Source: an uncultured Nocardioides sp. (GTDB lineage Bacteria > Actinomycetota > Actinomycetes > Propionibacteriales > Nocardioidaceae). From it: a stretch of 64,000 nucleotides of DNA. How positions within the stretch are numbered: the first letter of the stretch is position 1; every line of letters begins with the position of its first letter. Positions 35,871-44,791 of this stretch are shown piece after piece. The position numbers were made by a program, and so were the translations under genes. The stretch covers positions 904,294-968,293 of the forward strand of contig NZ_CANKZF010000002.1 in NCBI RefSeq assembly GCF_947488515.1, in the 5' to 3' direction. Under the pieces are notes generated by a model. That model was not told the origin of the DNA and did not search any database. It worked only from the letters and a program-made list of their open reading frames with translations.

Positions 35871-36329
35871 TCAGAACAGGTGCACCAGCGACGAGGTCCC
35901 CGTCACCACCGCCCAGAACCGCAGGCCGCGCCCGGCCAGGCCGGTCAGCATGAAGATCCAGAACGGCACCCGCAGCGTCCCGGCGAGCACGGCCGTGACG
36001 GCGTACGGCGGGATGCCGGTGCTGGCGGAGACGAAGAGCAGGCCGGCCGTGAACCACGGCCGGCCCTCGGCGCGCTCGTGCCACTTGTCCAGCGAGGCCC
36101 GCGCCTTGGGCTTCTCGAGCTGGCGGTGGACCCACGGGGCGCGCTCGACGTGCATGCCGCCCCAGTACCAGAGGATCTTGCCGAGCATCTGCCCGATCGT
36201 GGCCGCGACGAGGAGCCCCCACATCTGACCGGGGGCCTGGCTGACCGAGACGACGAGGATGGCCTCGATGTTGATGAGCGGCAGCAGCGCGGAGGCGATC
36301 GAGGCGCCCAGGACGCTCCAGAACAGCAT
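35871..36329 (-). CDS. VTT/DedA-like small membrane protein
   Basis: This 152-residue membrane protein has about four hydrophobic segments. INIEAILVVSVSQAP, the glycine-rich GQMLGKILWYWGG and the late FVSASTGIPPYAVTAVLAGTLRVPF resemble the VTT/SNARE-associated (DedA-type) domain used in lipid scrambling. Its ATG overlaps the stop of the CDP-alcohol phosphatidyltransferase gene (TGATG), which suggests a joint role in membrane lipid handling. It is shorter than typical DedA proteins (about 200 residues). Confidence 0.7.
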   Translation of the reverse strand: MLFWSVLGASIASALLPLINIEAILVVSVSQAPGQMWGLLVAATIGQMLGKILWYWGGMHVERAPWVHRQLEKPKARASLDKWHERAEGRPWFTAGLLFVSASTGIPPYAVTAVLAGTLRVPFWIFMLTGLAGRGLRFWAVVTGTSSLVHLF

Positions 36330-36967
36330 CAGCCCGCGGCGCCCGGTACCGGCAGGCCGATCTGCGCGAGGCGGCGCAGAGACACGCACTTGAGGACCAG
36401 CAGCGCGGTGGCGATCACGAGCCCCACCCACATCCAGCCGGTGACGAGCAGCAGCACCGCGAAGAGCGCGCTGTTGACCGCCTTGGCGGGCTTGGACCAG
36501 TTCCACAGCCAGATGGTGCGGTCGACGACGAAGAAGTAGTTGGGGCTGCGGATCGGCCAGGCGAGGAAGGCGATCGAGAGGAAGCAGTCGATCACCATGA
36601 ACTCGGCGAGGTAGACGAAGATCGCCGGCGACAGGTCGGGCTGCAGCCACGCGAGACCGATGTAGAACGCGGCGGCGTTGAACCGGTCGCACATGATGTC
36701 GAGGACGGCCCCGATGCGGGTCTCGCAGTCGCGCACGCGCGCGTAGAAGCCGTCGAGCATGTCGCCGACCCAGTAGACGCCGAGGGCGACGACCAGCAGC
36801 GTCAGGCTCTGCTGGTGGGCGGCCATGGCCGCCAGCACGACCGAGGCGATCGTCCGTACGAAGGTGATGACCGTCGCGCCGGTCAGCAGCCGTTCCTCGC
36901 GCACGCCGTAGCGGTCGACAGGATCAGCCTCCGGCCCTCCCGCCGTGCCCTGCACCCCGCTCCCCAC
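36329..36967 (-). CDS. CDP-alcohol phosphatidyltransferase family protein
   Basis: This 212-residue integral membrane enzyme has the full family signature D-x2-DG-x2-AR-x8-G-x3-D-x3-D in GDMLDGFYARVRD...GAVLDIMCDR near 68-90, followed by four hydrophobic segments. The family transfers a phosphoalcohol group from CDP-alcohols to make phospholipids such as phosphatidylinositol phosphate or phosphatidylglycerol phosphate. The acceptor cannot be told from sequence alone. The GTG start is preceded by TAACAT at leaderless spacing. It is coupled to the VTT protein gene. Confidence 0.88.
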   Translation of the reverse strand: MGSGVQGTAGGPEADPVDRYGVREERLLTGATVITFVRTIASVVLAAMAAHQQSLTLLVVALGVYWVGDMLDGFYARVRDCETRIGAVLDIMCDRFNAAAFYIGLAWLQPDLSPAIFVYLAEFMVIDCFLSIAFLAWPIRSPNYFFVVDRTIWLWNWSKPAKAVNSALFAVLLLVTGWMWVGLVIATALLVLKCVSLRRLAQIGLPVPGAAG

Positions 36968-36974
36968 GCCGGGG

Positions 36975-36980
36975 ATGTTA
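36975..36980 (-). promoter_or_regulatory. leaderless-type -10 element of the CDP-alcohol phosphatidyltransferase gene
   Basis: On the minus strand TAACAT is followed by 7 nt and the GTG start. Confidence 0.5.
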
Positions 36981-36985
36981 TCGGG

Positions 36986-37618
36986 TCAGGTCCACAGATC
37001 AGGCCACGCGTGGCCGAGCTCGAGGACCAGCTCGCGCAGCAGCGGCAGGCTGACGCCCACCACGTTGTGGTGATCGCCCTCGATGCCGCGCACGAACGCG
37101 CCGCCGAAGCCGTCGATCGTGAAGGCGCCGGCGACGTGCAGCGGCTCCCCGGTCGCGACGTAGGCCTCGACCTCGTCGTCGCTCACGTCGGCGAAGTGCA
37201 CGAGGGTCGAACCGGTCGCCGCGGCCACCCGCCCCGACGCCACCTCACGCAGGCTGTGCCCGCTGTGCAGGACCGCACTGCGCCCGCGCATGGCACGCCA
37301 CCGCTCACGGGCCTCGGCAGCGTCGCGGGGCTTGCCGAGCGCCTCGCCGTGCCCGCCCGAGCCAGGGGCAGGCTGGAGCTCGAGCACCGAGTCGCACCCC
37401 AGGACGAGAGCGTCGTGAGGCACGTCGTCGCGCGCGGCGACGGCGGCGCACTTGAGCTCGGCGAGCTGCAGCGCGAGCTCGGCCGGCGGCAACCCGTCGA
37501 CCTGCGTCTCGTCGACCCCGCTCACGATGACCACCGGCTCGATGCCGGCCGCGCGCAGCGTGGCCAGGCGCGCGGGGGAGGCCGAGGCCAGGACCAGCGG
37601 CACGCGCGCGGTCGTCAC
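36986..37618 (-). CDS. maf: Maf family nucleotide pyrophosphatase
   Basis: This 210-residue protein has the Maf signature LVLASASPARLATLRAAGI at the N-terminus, VLGCDSVLEL (catalytic/metal Asp) near 73, GKPRDAAEARERWRAMRGR and the late GAFTIDGFGGAFVRGIEGDHHNVVG. Maf proteins hydrolyse non-canonical or canonical nucleoside triphosphates to monophosphates and can delay septation. In many actinobacteria maf sits beside accD/accE/accA; here accE is 2.4 kb away with a DUF885 gene and one other between. The GTG start overlaps the DUF885 stop (GTGA). Confidence 0.9.
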   Translation of the reverse strand: MTTARVPLVLASASPARLATLRAAGIEPVVIVSGVDETQVDGLPPAELALQLAELKCAAVAARDDVPHDALVLGCDSVLELQPAPGSGGHGEALGKPRDAAEARERWRAMRGRSAVLHSGHSLREVASGRVAAATGSTLVHFADVSDDEVEAYVATGEPLHVAGAFTIDGFGGAFVRGIEGDHHNVVGVSLPLLRELVLELGHAWPDLWT

Positions 37619-39318
37619 AGGCGCCCCAGCGCCGTGCGCAGCGGGTCGAGCCCGAGCGAGCCGAGGTCGAGCGCGGCGCGGTGGAAGGCCTTGAGGTCGA
37701 AGCCGGCGCCGTGGCGCTGCCGTACGTCGGCCCGCGCCTCGAGCCAGATGCGCTCGCCGACCTTGTAGGACGGCGCCTGGCCGGGGAGGCCGAGGTAGCG
37801 CTTGACCTCGAACTGGATGACCTCGTCGTCCATGCGGCAGTGCAGCCGCATGAACTCCAGCCCCAGCTCCGGGGTCCACGTCTCGCCGGGGTGGAACGCG
37901 GTGCCGCCGGGGCCGAGCCGGTTGTCGTCGGGGATGGTGAGCTCGAGGTGCATGCCGATGTCGACGATCACCCGCGCGGCCCGCAGTGACTGGCCGTCGA
38001 GCATCCCGAGGAGGTCGGCGGGGTCGTCGAGGAAGCCGAGCTCCTCCATCAGCCGCTCGGCGTAGAGCGCCCACCCCTCGCCGTAACCGCTGCACCAGCA
38101 CATCAGCCGCTGCCAGCGGTTGAGCGTGTCGCTGCGGTAGGCCGTCTGGGCGACCTGGAGGTGGTGTCCGGGTACGCCCTCGTGGAACACGGTGGTGACC
38201 TCGCGCCAGGGGTGGAAGTCCTCGATGCCGTCGGGCACCGACCACCACATGCGTCCCGGTCGCTCGAAGTCCTCGGACGGGCCGGTGTAGTAGATGCCGC
38301 CGTCGTTGGTCGGGGCGAGCATGCACTCGATGCGCCGGATCGGCGGCGGGATGTCGAAGTGGACGTCGGCCATCGCGGCGATCGTGCGGTCGGCGAGGCC
38401 CTGCATCCACTCGCGGAACGCCTCGCGGCCCTGGACCACGCGGGTCGGATCGGCGTCGAGGTGGGCGACCGCCGCGTCGACGCCGGCGCCGGGGAGGATC
38501 CGCTCGGCGGTGGCATCCATCAGGTCGGACAGCCGCTGCAGCTCGGCCCAGCCCCAGGCGTAGGTCTCGTCGAGGTCGACCTCCGCGCCGAGGAAGTAGC
38601 GGCTCGCGAGCGCGTAGACCTCCCGCCCGACCCCCTCGCGCTCCGCGCCCTGCGGCTCGAGCTCGTCGGTGAGGTAGAGCCCGAACGCCGCGGTGGCGGC
38701 GCTCGCGGCACTCGCCAGGGCTCGCAGCTCGGCGCGGTCGCCGCCCTGCAGGCGGTCGACGAGGCCGAGGTAGAAGTCGCCCGCCTCGCCGGACTGCCCG
38801 GTCCAGCGGCGCACCTGCTCGGCCACCTCGGCGTACTGCCGGGCCGCGACGACGTTGCCCTTGCGCGCCTCGTCGGAGAGTGTCACGCGCAGGCCCTCGA
38901 GGGCGGCGGGTACGCCGGACAGGCGGGACGCGATGGCCGCGACGGCCTCCGCGCCCTCGGTCGGCATCAGGTCGAAGACCCCGCGGATCTCGTGCAGCGG
39001 GCTCCACAGCACCGACATGCGCGAGCGGTTGACGCCCGCTTCCTCCAGCTCGATCTCCAGCCGGGTCCGCTCGAGGAACGCGTCCCGCGCCGCCGCCTCG
39101 CGGTCGTCGACCGGGGTCGCGGCCTCGACGGCGGCGACCGCACGCCGGGCCAGTGCCTCGCGGGCGTCGAAGCCGGCGGGGGAGAAGTCGGTCAGCTCGT
39201 GCTCGTGCCCGGCCACCCCGATCGAGGTGGCGGTCAGCGGGTCGAGGGCGCAGAAGTCCTCGACGTAGGCGTCGCAGAGGGCGTCGATCCGGCGCTCGTT
39301 CAGGAGGGGTTCGGTCAC
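37615..39318 (-). CDS. DUF885 family protein, probable zinc metallopeptidase-like
   Basis: This 567-residue protein has a helix-rich N-terminal two-thirds. FHEGVPGHHLQVAQ near 375 (histidines and a glutamate arranged as in DUF885 zincin-like proteins) and GYGEGWALYAERLMEELGF near 405 follow, then a C-terminal RRYLGLPGQ-type segment (VKRYLGLPGQAPSYKVGE). Family members are presumed hydrolases and some are described as peptidases; no substrate is established here. There is no signal peptide. The GTG start has TAGGGT 7 nt upstream. It is cotranscribed with maf. Confidence 0.8.
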   Translation of the reverse strand: MTEPLLNERRIDALCDAYVEDFCALDPLTATSIGVAGHEHELTDFSPAGFDAREALARRAVAAVEAATPVDDREAAARDAFLERTRLEIELEEAGVNRSRMSVLWSPLHEIRGVFDLMPTEGAEAVAAIASRLSGVPAALEGLRVTLSDEARKGNVVAARQYAEVAEQVRRWTGQSGEAGDFYLGLVDRLQGGDRAELRALASAASAATAAFGLYLTDELEPQGAEREGVGREVYALASRYFLGAEVDLDETYAWGWAELQRLSDLMDATAERILPGAGVDAAVAHLDADPTRVVQGREAFREWMQGLADRTIAAMADVHFDIPPPIRRIECMLAPTNDGGIYYTGPSEDFERPGRMWWSVPDGIEDFHPWREVTTVFHEGVPGHHLQVAQTAYRSDTLNRWQRLMCWCSGYGEGWALYAERLMEELGFLDDPADLLGMLDGQSLRAARVIVDIGMHLELTIPDDNRLGPGGTAFHPGETWTPELGLEFMRLHCRMDDEVIQFEVKRYLGLPGQAPSYKVGERIWLEARADVRQRHGAGFDLKAFHRAALDLGSLGLDPLRTALGRL

Positions 39319-39325
39319 GCGGGCG

Positions 39326-39331
39326 ACCCTA
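39326..39331 (-). promoter_or_regulatory. leaderless-type -10 element of the DUF885-maf operon
   Basis: On the minus strand TAGGGT is followed by 7 nt and the GTG start at 39318. Confidence 0.5.
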
Positions 39332-39362
39332 GACCTCGGCCCCGACGTGCGACGATCGCCCG

Positions 39363-40022
39363 GTGAGACATCTCGGGTCGATCCTGCTGATCGGCGTGCT
39401 GACCACCGGCTCCTGGCTCGTCGCCCCGTCAGCCGGGGCGCGTGCGGTGGACGACGGACGCGGTGACGCCGACGTGACGCGCGCGGCGTACGACTGGCTG
39501 GACGCGGACACCCCGAACGACGGCTATGCCATCACGCTGGTCCGCGGCCGGTCCGTGCGATCGGTCGTGCGCCTGCTGTCGCCCAGGCGCGACCTCGGCC
39601 CCATGACGCCGGGGGACGCCTACGGCTGGGCCCTCGACAGGTACGACGCCTGGCCGCACGTCGTGCAGGTCGAGCGGCGCGGACCGGGCGTGGTGATCAT
39701 CGACGTCAGCGGCTTCCCGTCCGACCGGCAGCTCGCACGGCTCAGCCGCACGGGAGTGGTGTCGAGCTTCGGCACGACGGTCGAGCTCGACACCTACGTC
39801 ACCGTCGCGCGCCGCGGTCGCGTGATCCGCCAGTTCGACACCGGCTTCCGCCCGCCCCGCGCCGGCGCGCTCCCCGAGGAGCGGGGCCTCGGCTTCGGGC
39901 GCAAGGGCGTCGACCCGTTCTCGCCGGCCTGGGCGCTCAACGAGCGGCTGACGCTGATCCACGTGTCGGAGGACTGGTTCTCCGCCGAGCACCCCACGTA
40001 CGTGCTCCCCGGCGTCGCCTGA
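39363..40022 (+). CDS. secreted protein of unknown function, possibly DUF6461-like
   Basis: This 219-residue protein has an N-terminal signal (LGSILLIGVLTTGSWLVAPSAGARA). The mature part has RAAYDWLDADTPNDGYAITLVRGRSVRSVVRLLS, which resembles the opening of DUF6461 proteins (YxWL...xxLVRG). ALNERLTLIHVSEDWF near the end may be the matching C-terminal motif. I am not certain of the family. No enzymatic motif is visible. It diverges from the DUF885 gene with a 44-bp spacer. Confidence 0.6.
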   Translation: MRHLGSILLIGVLTTGSWLVAPSAGARAVDDGRGDADVTRAAYDWLDADTPNDGYAITLVRGRSVRSVVRLLSPRRDLGPMTPGDAYGWALDRYDAWPHVVQVERRGPGVVIIDVSGFPSDRQLARLSRTGVVSSFGTTVELDTYVTVARRGRVIRQFDTGFRPPRAGALPEERGLGFGRKGVDPFSPAWALNERLTLIHVSEDWFSAEHPTYVLPGVA

Positions 40023-40041
40023 GCCAGCGTGCTGGCCCCTG

Positions 40042-40266
40042 TCAGCGCGGCAGTCCGCTGGCCCGCCAGGCGCCGGGGCCCTGGCGGTGCGTGCGTCGTA
40101 CGCCCCGGGCGGGGCTGCTCCACGACGACCGTGGTCGCTCGGGTGCCCCGCCGCCGCCCGACCCCAGCGCGGAGAACACCGCCACCAGCGCGGCGACCTC
40201 CTCGGGCGTCGCGTCGGCGTTGACGATCCGGAGGACCGGTGCCTGCTCCTGCTGCTCGGGCGTCAC
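40042..40266 (-). CDS. accE: acyl-CoA carboxylase epsilon subunit
   Basis: This small 74-residue protein, easily missed, starts at a GTG overlapping the AccD stop (GTGA). [24 protein letters not shown] is the signature of actinobacterial AccE/PccE subunits, which stabilise the alpha-beta carboxylase complex. A basic, Arg/Pro/Ser-rich tail with RPRSSW follows (a Trp-containing tail is common in the family). Position directly after accD supports the call. Confidence 0.85.
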   Translation of the reverse strand: MTPEQQEQAPVLRIVNADATPEEVAALVAVFSALGSGGGGAPERPRSSWSSPARGVRRTHRQGPGAWRASGLPR

Positions 40267-41888
40267 AGCGGGATGTTCCCGTGCTTCTTGGGCGGGAGGC
40301 TCTCCCGCTTGGTGCGCAGCAGCCGCAGCGAGCGGACGACCTCGACGCGGGTCTCGTGCGGCGCGATGACGGCGTCGATGTAGCCCCGCTCGGCCGCGAT
40401 GTAGGGGTTGGCGAGCGTGGTCTCGTACTCGTCGATGAGCTCGGCGCGCCGGGCCTCGACGTCGCCGCCCTCGTCGGCGACCTTCTTCAGCGTCTTGCGG
40501 TGCACGATGTTGGCCGCGCCCTGCGCGCCCATCACGGCGATCTGCGCGGTCGGCCAGGCGACGTTGATGTCGGCGCCGAGGTGCTTGGAGCCCATCACGT
40601 CGTACGCCCCGCCGTAGGCCTTGCGGGTGATGACCGTGATCAGCGGGACGGTCGCCTCCGCGTAGGCGTAGATCAGCTTCGCGCCGCGGCGGATGATGCC
40701 CTGCCACTCCTGGTCGGTGCCGGGCAGGAAGCCCGGGACGTCGACGAACGTCAGGACCGGGATGTTGAACGCGTCGCAGAACCGCACGAACCGGGCGGCC
40801 TTCTCGGAGGCGTCGATGTCGAGGGTGCCGGCGAACTGCATCGGCTGGTTGGCCACGATGCCGACCGACTGGCCCTCCACCCGGCCGAAGCCGACGAGGA
40901 TGTTGGGCGCGAAGAGCTCCTGGACCTCGAGGAACTCCTCGTCGTCGAGCACCGCGGTGATCACGTCGTGCATGTCGTAGGGCTGGTTCGGGGAGTCCGG
41001 GATGAGCGTGTCGAGCGCCCGGTCGAGGTCGGTGGTCTCCATGTCCGGCTGCTCGTCGTAGACGGGCGCCGGATCGAGGTTGTTCTGCGGGAGGTAGGAC
41101 AGCATCGCCTTGACGTACTCGATGGCGTCCTCCTCGTCGGAGGCCATGTAGTGGGCGTTGCCCGACTTGGTGTTGTGGGTCCGGGCGCCGCCGAGGTCCT
41201 CCATCGTCACGTCCTCGCCGGTGACGGTCTTGATGACGTCGGGTCCGGTGATGAACATCGCGGAGGTCTGGTCGACCATGACCGTGAAGTCGGTGACGGC
41301 GGGGGAGTAGACGTGCCCGCCGGCGCAGTTGCCCATGATCAGGCTGATCTGCGGGATGACGCCCGAGGCGTGCACGTTGCGGCGGAAGATCTCGCCGTAC
41401 AGCCCGAGGGAGACCACGCCCTCCTGGATGCGCGCCCCGGCGCCCTCGTTGATGCCGATGATCGGGCAGCCGGTCTTGATGGCGAGGTCCATCACCTTGG
41501 TGATCTTCTCGCCGTAGACCTCGCCCAGCGAGCCGCCGAAGACCGTGAAGTCCTGGCTGAAGACGCAGACCATGCGCCCGTTGACCTCGCCGTAGCCGGT
41601 GACGACGCCATCGCCGTAGGGCCGGTTCTTCTGCAGCCCGAACGCGGTCGAGCGGTGCCGCGCGAGCTCGTCGAGCTCGACGAAGGTGCCCTCGTCGAAG
41701 AGCATCTCGATGCGCTCGCGCGCGGTCCGGCGGCCCTTCGCGTGCTGCTTCTCGATGGCCTTCCCCGAGCCGGCGTGGACCGCCTCGTCGAGGCGCCGCT
41801 CCAGGTCCGCGAGCTTGCCCGCGGTCGTGTGGACGTCGATCTCCGACTCGGACGGGACGTCGGTGCCTTCACCCGGCTGTGCGCTCAC
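40263..41888 (-). CDS. accD: acyl-CoA carboxylase beta subunit (carboxyltransferase)
   Basis: This 541-residue carboxyltransferase has GTG start 41888 with AGGAGG 7 nt upstream. The N-terminal half has [29 protein letters not shown] family opening and [23 protein letters not shown]; the C-terminal half has [19 protein letters not shown] and [19 protein letters not shown] (acyl-CoA pocket). It transfers carboxyl from the biotin of AccA to propionyl-, acetyl- or longer acyl-CoA (AccD5/PccB-like). It is an operon with accE. The divergent gene is biotin ligase, which charges AccA and Pyc. Confidence 0.95.
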   Translation of the reverse strand: MSAQPGEGTDVPSESEIDVHTTAGKLADLERRLDEAVHAGSGKAIEKQHAKGRRTARERIEMLFDEGTFVELDELARHRSTAFGLQKNRPYGDGVVTGYGEVNGRMVCVFSQDFTVFGGSLGEVYGEKITKVMDLAIKTGCPIIGINEGAGARIQEGVVSLGLYGEIFRRNVHASGVIPQISLIMGNCAGGHVYSPAVTDFTVMVDQTSAMFITGPDVIKTVTGEDVTMEDLGGARTHNTKSGNAHYMASDEEDAIEYVKAMLSYLPQNNLDPAPVYDEQPDMETTDLDRALDTLIPDSPNQPYDMHDVITAVLDDEEFLEVQELFAPNILVGFGRVEGQSVGIVANQPMQFAGTLDIDASEKAARFVRFCDAFNIPVLTFVDVPGFLPGTDQEWQGIIRRGAKLIYAYAEATVPLITVITRKAYGGAYDVMGSKHLGADINVAWPTAQIAVMGAQGAANIVHRKTLKKVADEGGDVEARRAELIDEYETTLANPYIAAERGYIDAVIAPHETRVEVVRSLRLLRTKRESLPPKKHGNIPL

Positions 41889-41973
41889 GCCGTGGCCTCC
41901 TGTTGGCTGGTCGCGGGGTCCGGTCCGCCGGGGCGTGGTGCCCCGGGCCCGGTCTCTGGGGCAATCTAGACCC

Positions 41974-42771
41974 ATGACGCCCAGCCCGGCACCGCGCCCA
42001 CCCCTCGACCTCGACCGGCTGGCGACGCCCGCAGGCTGGCGCGTGGAGGTCGTCGAGTCGGCTCCGTCCACCAACGCCGCGGTCGCCGAGCGGGCCCGCG
42101 CGGGCGAGGAGCCGGGGCTCGTGCTGGTCACCGAGCACCAGACGGCCGGGCGCGGTCGCCTCGACCGGGCCTGGGAGACGCCGGCCCGCTCGTCGCTGAC
42201 GTTCTCGGTGCTGCTGCGCCCCGACGTGCCGGCGGCGTCGTGGCCGTGGCTGCCGCTCCTCACCGGGTACGCCGTCCAGGCCGCGCTGGGCGACCGGCTG
42301 CCCGACGTCGCCCTCAAGTGGCCCAACGACGTCCTCGTCGACGACGGCTCGGGCGCCGGGCGCAAGGTCTGCGGGATCCTCGTCGAGCGGGTCGAGGCCC
42401 CCGACGGGCCGGTGGCGGTCGTCGGCATCGGCATCAACGTCGACCAGACCCTCGACGAGCTCCCGGTCGCGCTCGCCACGTCGGTCTCGCTCGAGACCGG
42501 CGAGCCGGTGGAGCGCACCGGCCTCCTCGGCCAGGTGCTCGGCTCGCTCCACAGCCTCCAGGGCCTGCTCGACGACGTCGACTCGCTGCGCCGGGCGTAC
42601 GCCGACGTGTGCGTGACGCTCGGACGGACGGTCGACGTCCACCTGCCCGCGGGCGACGTACGTCGCGGCGAGGCGCTCGACATCGACGCGACCGGGGCCC
42701 TGGTCGTCGGCACCGACGACGGCACGTTCACGGTGGCCGCGGGCGACGTCGTGCACGTCCGTCCCGCCTAG
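41974..42771 (+). CDS. birA: biotin--[acetyl-CoA-carboxylase] ligase
   Basis: This 265-residue enzyme attaches biotin to carrier lysines. [13 protein letters not shown], the biotinyl-AMP loop [46 protein letters not shown] and [10 protein letters not shown] are all present in order. No N-terminal HTH is present, so it is a monofunctional ligase and not a repressor. The short C-terminal SH3-like domain covers the last 50 residues. It sits divergently from accD, consistent with its substrates AccA and Pyc in this window. CAATCT lies 6 nt before the ATG at leaderless spacing. Confidence 0.95.
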   Translation: MTPSPAPRPPLDLDRLATPAGWRVEVVESAPSTNAAVAERARAGEEPGLVLVTEHQTAGRGRLDRAWETPARSSLTFSVLLRPDVPAASWPWLPLLTGYAVQAALGDRLPDVALKWPNDVLVDDGSGAGRKVCGILVERVEAPDGPVAVVGIGINVDQTLDELPVALATSVSLETGEPVERTGLLGQVLGSLHSLQGLLDDVDSLRRAYADVCVTLGRTVDVHLPAGDVRRGEALDIDATGALVVGTDDGTFTVAAGDVVHVRPA

Positions 42772-42803
42772 CAGGCCGGGGCACCGGGTGACATGATCGG
42801 CGC

Positions 42804-43307
42804 GTGGCGTTCCCGAGCAAGCTCCTCAACCCCGGTGAGCACGTCGTCGTCTCCACCCGGTCCCACGTCAAGGCGCTGATCGTTCCCGTCCTCGTGGGTG
42901 TCCTGCTCGTCGCGGCCGTGGTGGTGCTCAGCACGCTCACCGACTCCACACTGGCGGGCGGTGCCGCGGGCATCGTGGCGGCCCTGGTGGCCCTCTGGTT
43001 CGTGGTGCGCCCCGCCGTGAAGTGGCTGACCACGACCTACACGTTCACCAACCGCCGCTTCATCAAGCGCTCCGGATTCATCTCCAAGGAGGGCCGCACG
43101 ATCCCGCTCAACCGGATCAGCGGCGTCGACTTCGAGATCGGCGTGATCGACCGGATCTTCGGCTGCGGCACGCTCGTCGTGTCCGACGCCAGCACCGACG
43201 GCAGCGTCCTGCTCCACGACATCCCCGACGTCGAGAAGGTCCAGCTGCAGGTCGCCGACGAGCTCCACCGTCTCGCGAGTGGCGACCGACGCGACGATGG
43301 CACCTGA
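42804..43307 (+). CDS. bacterial PH-domain membrane protein
   Basis: This 167-residue protein has an N-terminal segment (LLNPGEHVVVSTRSHVKALIVPV), two membrane spans (LVGVLLVAAVVVLSTL and AAGIVAALVALWFVVRP) and a bPH2 domain (TTTYTFTNRRFIKRSGFISKEGRTIPLNRISGVDFEIGVIDRIFGCGTLVVSDAS). This resembles the YdbS/PH-domain family of unknown function. It starts with GTG. The cyclase gene begins 11 nt inside its 3' end, so the two are probably translated together. Confidence 0.88.
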   Translation: MAFPSKLLNPGEHVVVSTRSHVKALIVPVLVGVLLVAAVVVLSTLTDSTLAGGAAGIVAALVALWFVVRPAVKWLTTTYTFTNRRFIKRSGFISKEGRTIPLNRISGVDFEIGVIDRIFGCGTLVVSDASTDGSVLLHDIPDVEKVQLQVADELHRLASGDRRDDGT

Positions 43308-44316
43308 CCGCAAGCGCCGTGGCGGCCTCCCCGACACCGGCCCGCACGGGGCTCCGGGGGAGCAGCTCGACCACGCGATCCTGCGCAGCGAGCCGGCCTT
43401 CAACGCCCTCGAGGTCGCCGCCGAGACCGGCGTGACGATCGAGCAGACCCGCCGGCTGTGGCGCGCGCTGGGCTTCCCGGAGTTCAGCGGCGAGAAGGCC
43501 TACACGGCCGCCGACATCAAGGCCGTCTCCACCCTCATGGGCTTCGTCGACTCGGGCGCCGTCGACTTCGACACGGCCGTCAACCTCACGCGCGGCGTCG
43601 GCCAGACCATGGCCCGGCTCGCCGACTGGGAGGTCTCCACGCTGGTCAGCCGCGTCGAGGAGATGGAGGCGGGCGAGGAGGCAACCGGCTCGCGCATCGG
43701 CTCGGCGCTGCGCCTCATCGACGAGGTCAACCCGCCCTTCGAGCGGCTCCTCGTCTACGCCTGGCGCCGCCACCTCGCGGCCGCGGTGGGCCGGATCGAG
43801 GCGATGGGAGCCAAGGACGAGGACCTCCACACGATCGACGTCAGTGTCGGGTTCGCCGACCTGGTCTCCTTCACCGCGCTGTCCAACACCCTCGACCGCG
43901 ACGAGATCGGCGACCTCGTCGAGGTCTTCGAGAGCCGCTGTCAGGACGTCGTGGCCCGCTACGGCGGCCGGATCATCAAGAGCCTCGGCGACTCGGTGCT
44001 CTTCGTCACCAACACCGCCGAGGAGGCGGTCGGCGTCGCCGAGGGGATCATCAACGTCATCGGGCGCGACCCGAAGATGCCCGACGTCCGCCTCGGCCTC
44101 GCGAGCGGCCCGGTCGTCCAGCGCCTCGGCGACATCTTCGGCCCGCCGGTCAACATGGCCGCCCGGCTCACGCAGGTCGCCCGGCGCAACCGGCTGATCG
44201 TGGACCAGAACACCGCCGACCTGCTCCCCGACGAGGAGTGGGAGGACCGGCGGCTGCCCGCCCGCCCGGTGCGCGGCTTCGGCCTCGTGGAGCCCGTGGC
44301 CGTACGCCGCCGCTGA
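43297..44316 (+). CDS. class III adenylate cyclase with N-terminal regulatory domain
   Basis: This 339-residue cytoplasmic protein makes cAMP from ATP. Residues about 20-170 are an alpha-helical regulatory domain opening with an HTH-like segment (LEVAAETGVTIEQTRRLWRALGF), as in mycobacterial pH-sensing cyclases. The catalytic domain has SVGFADLVSFTAL (first metal Asp), GGRIIKSLGDSVLF (substrate-specifying Lys and second metal Asp) and GDIFGPPVNMAARLTQVA (transition-state Asn and Arg). All key residues are present, so it should be active. An ATG at 43297 is chosen over the in-frame GTG at 43279. It overlaps the PH-domain gene, suggesting membrane-linked control. Confidence 0.9.
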   Translation: MAPDRKRRGGLPDTGPHGAPGEQLDHAILRSEPAFNALEVAAETGVTIEQTRRLWRALGFPEFSGEKAYTAADIKAVSTLMGFVDSGAVDFDTAVNLTRGVGQTMARLADWEVSTLVSRVEEMEAGEEATGSRIGSALRLIDEVNPPFERLLVYAWRRHLAAAVGRIEAMGAKDEDLHTIDVSVGFADLVSFTALSNTLDRDEIGDLVEVFESRCQDVVARYGGRIIKSLGDSVLFVTNTAEEAVGVAEGIINVIGRDPKMPDVRLGLASGPVVQRLGDIFGPPVNMAARLTQVARRNRLIVDQNTADLLPDEEWEDRRLPARPVRGFGLVEPVAVRRR

Positions 44317-44381
44317 CGCAGTGCGCCTCGCTCGAGGTGGACCAGACCAGTTCGCCACAATTCACCCATAAGGACCACCAG

Positions 44382-44397
44382 GGGACCGGGGGGTCCC
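44382..44397. promoter_or_regulatory. GGGACC-GGGG-GGTCCC inverted repeat
   Basis: This 6-bp inverted repeat with a 4-nt centre ends exactly at the -10-like TACGTT of the orphan winged-helix gene. It could be its autoregulatory site. Confidence 0.45.
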
Positions 44398-44403
44398 TAC
44401 GTT
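44398..44403 (+). promoter_or_regulatory. leaderless-type -10 element of the winged-helix gene
   Basis: TACGTT is followed by 7 nt and the GTG at 44411. Confidence 0.5.
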
Positions 44404-44410
44404 TCACCGC

Positions 44411-44728
44411 GTGTTGGCTGTGCAGGACGTACGACTCGACCCCACCTCGCGACAGGTGTGGCGTGGCGACCGCGAGATCAGGCTCTCCCGCAAGGAGTTC
44501 CAGCTCCTGCACGCCCTGATGGCGCGCCCGGGCGACATCGTCACCCGCGGCGAGCTGATGGCCGACGTGTGGCAGACGTCGTTCTACACGAACTCCAAGA
44601 CCATCGACGTGCACCTCGGCTGGCTGCGCCGCAAGCTCGGCGACGACCCGCGCAAGCCCACGCTGATCACCACCCACCGCGGTCGCGGGCTGCGCTTCGA
44701 GCCGGTCTCGGACACCGTCGCCAGCTGA
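44411..44728 (+). CDS. stand-alone OmpR/PhoB-type winged-helix DNA-binding protein
   Basis: This 105-residue protein is nothing but the trans_reg_C (OmpR/PhoB) effector domain: VRLDPTSRQVWRGDREIRLSRKEFQLLHALMARPGDIVTRGELMADVW, then KTIDVHLGWLRRKLGDDPRKPTLITTHRGRGLRFE. The receiver domain is entirely absent and there is no partner kinase nearby. It may be constitutive or controlled by expression or by cAMP made next door (speculative). The GTG start matches the leaderless -10 and the inverted repeat upstream. Confidence 0.88.
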   Translation: MLAVQDVRLDPTSRQVWRGDREIRLSRKEFQLLHALMARPGDIVTRGELMADVWQTSFYTNSKTIDVHLGWLRRKLGDDPRKPTLITTHRGRGLRFEPVSDTVAS

Positions 44729-44778
44729 GCAGCGTCACCACTCCCGGGACCGCGGCCGGGACCCCACCCGCGGTCGCA

Positions 44779-44784
44779 TAGGCT
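44779..44784 (+). promoter_or_regulatory. leaderless-type -10 element of purK
   Basis: TAGGCT is followed by 7 nt and the GTG at 44792. Confidence 0.5.
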
Positions 44785-44791
44785 CCCGGTC

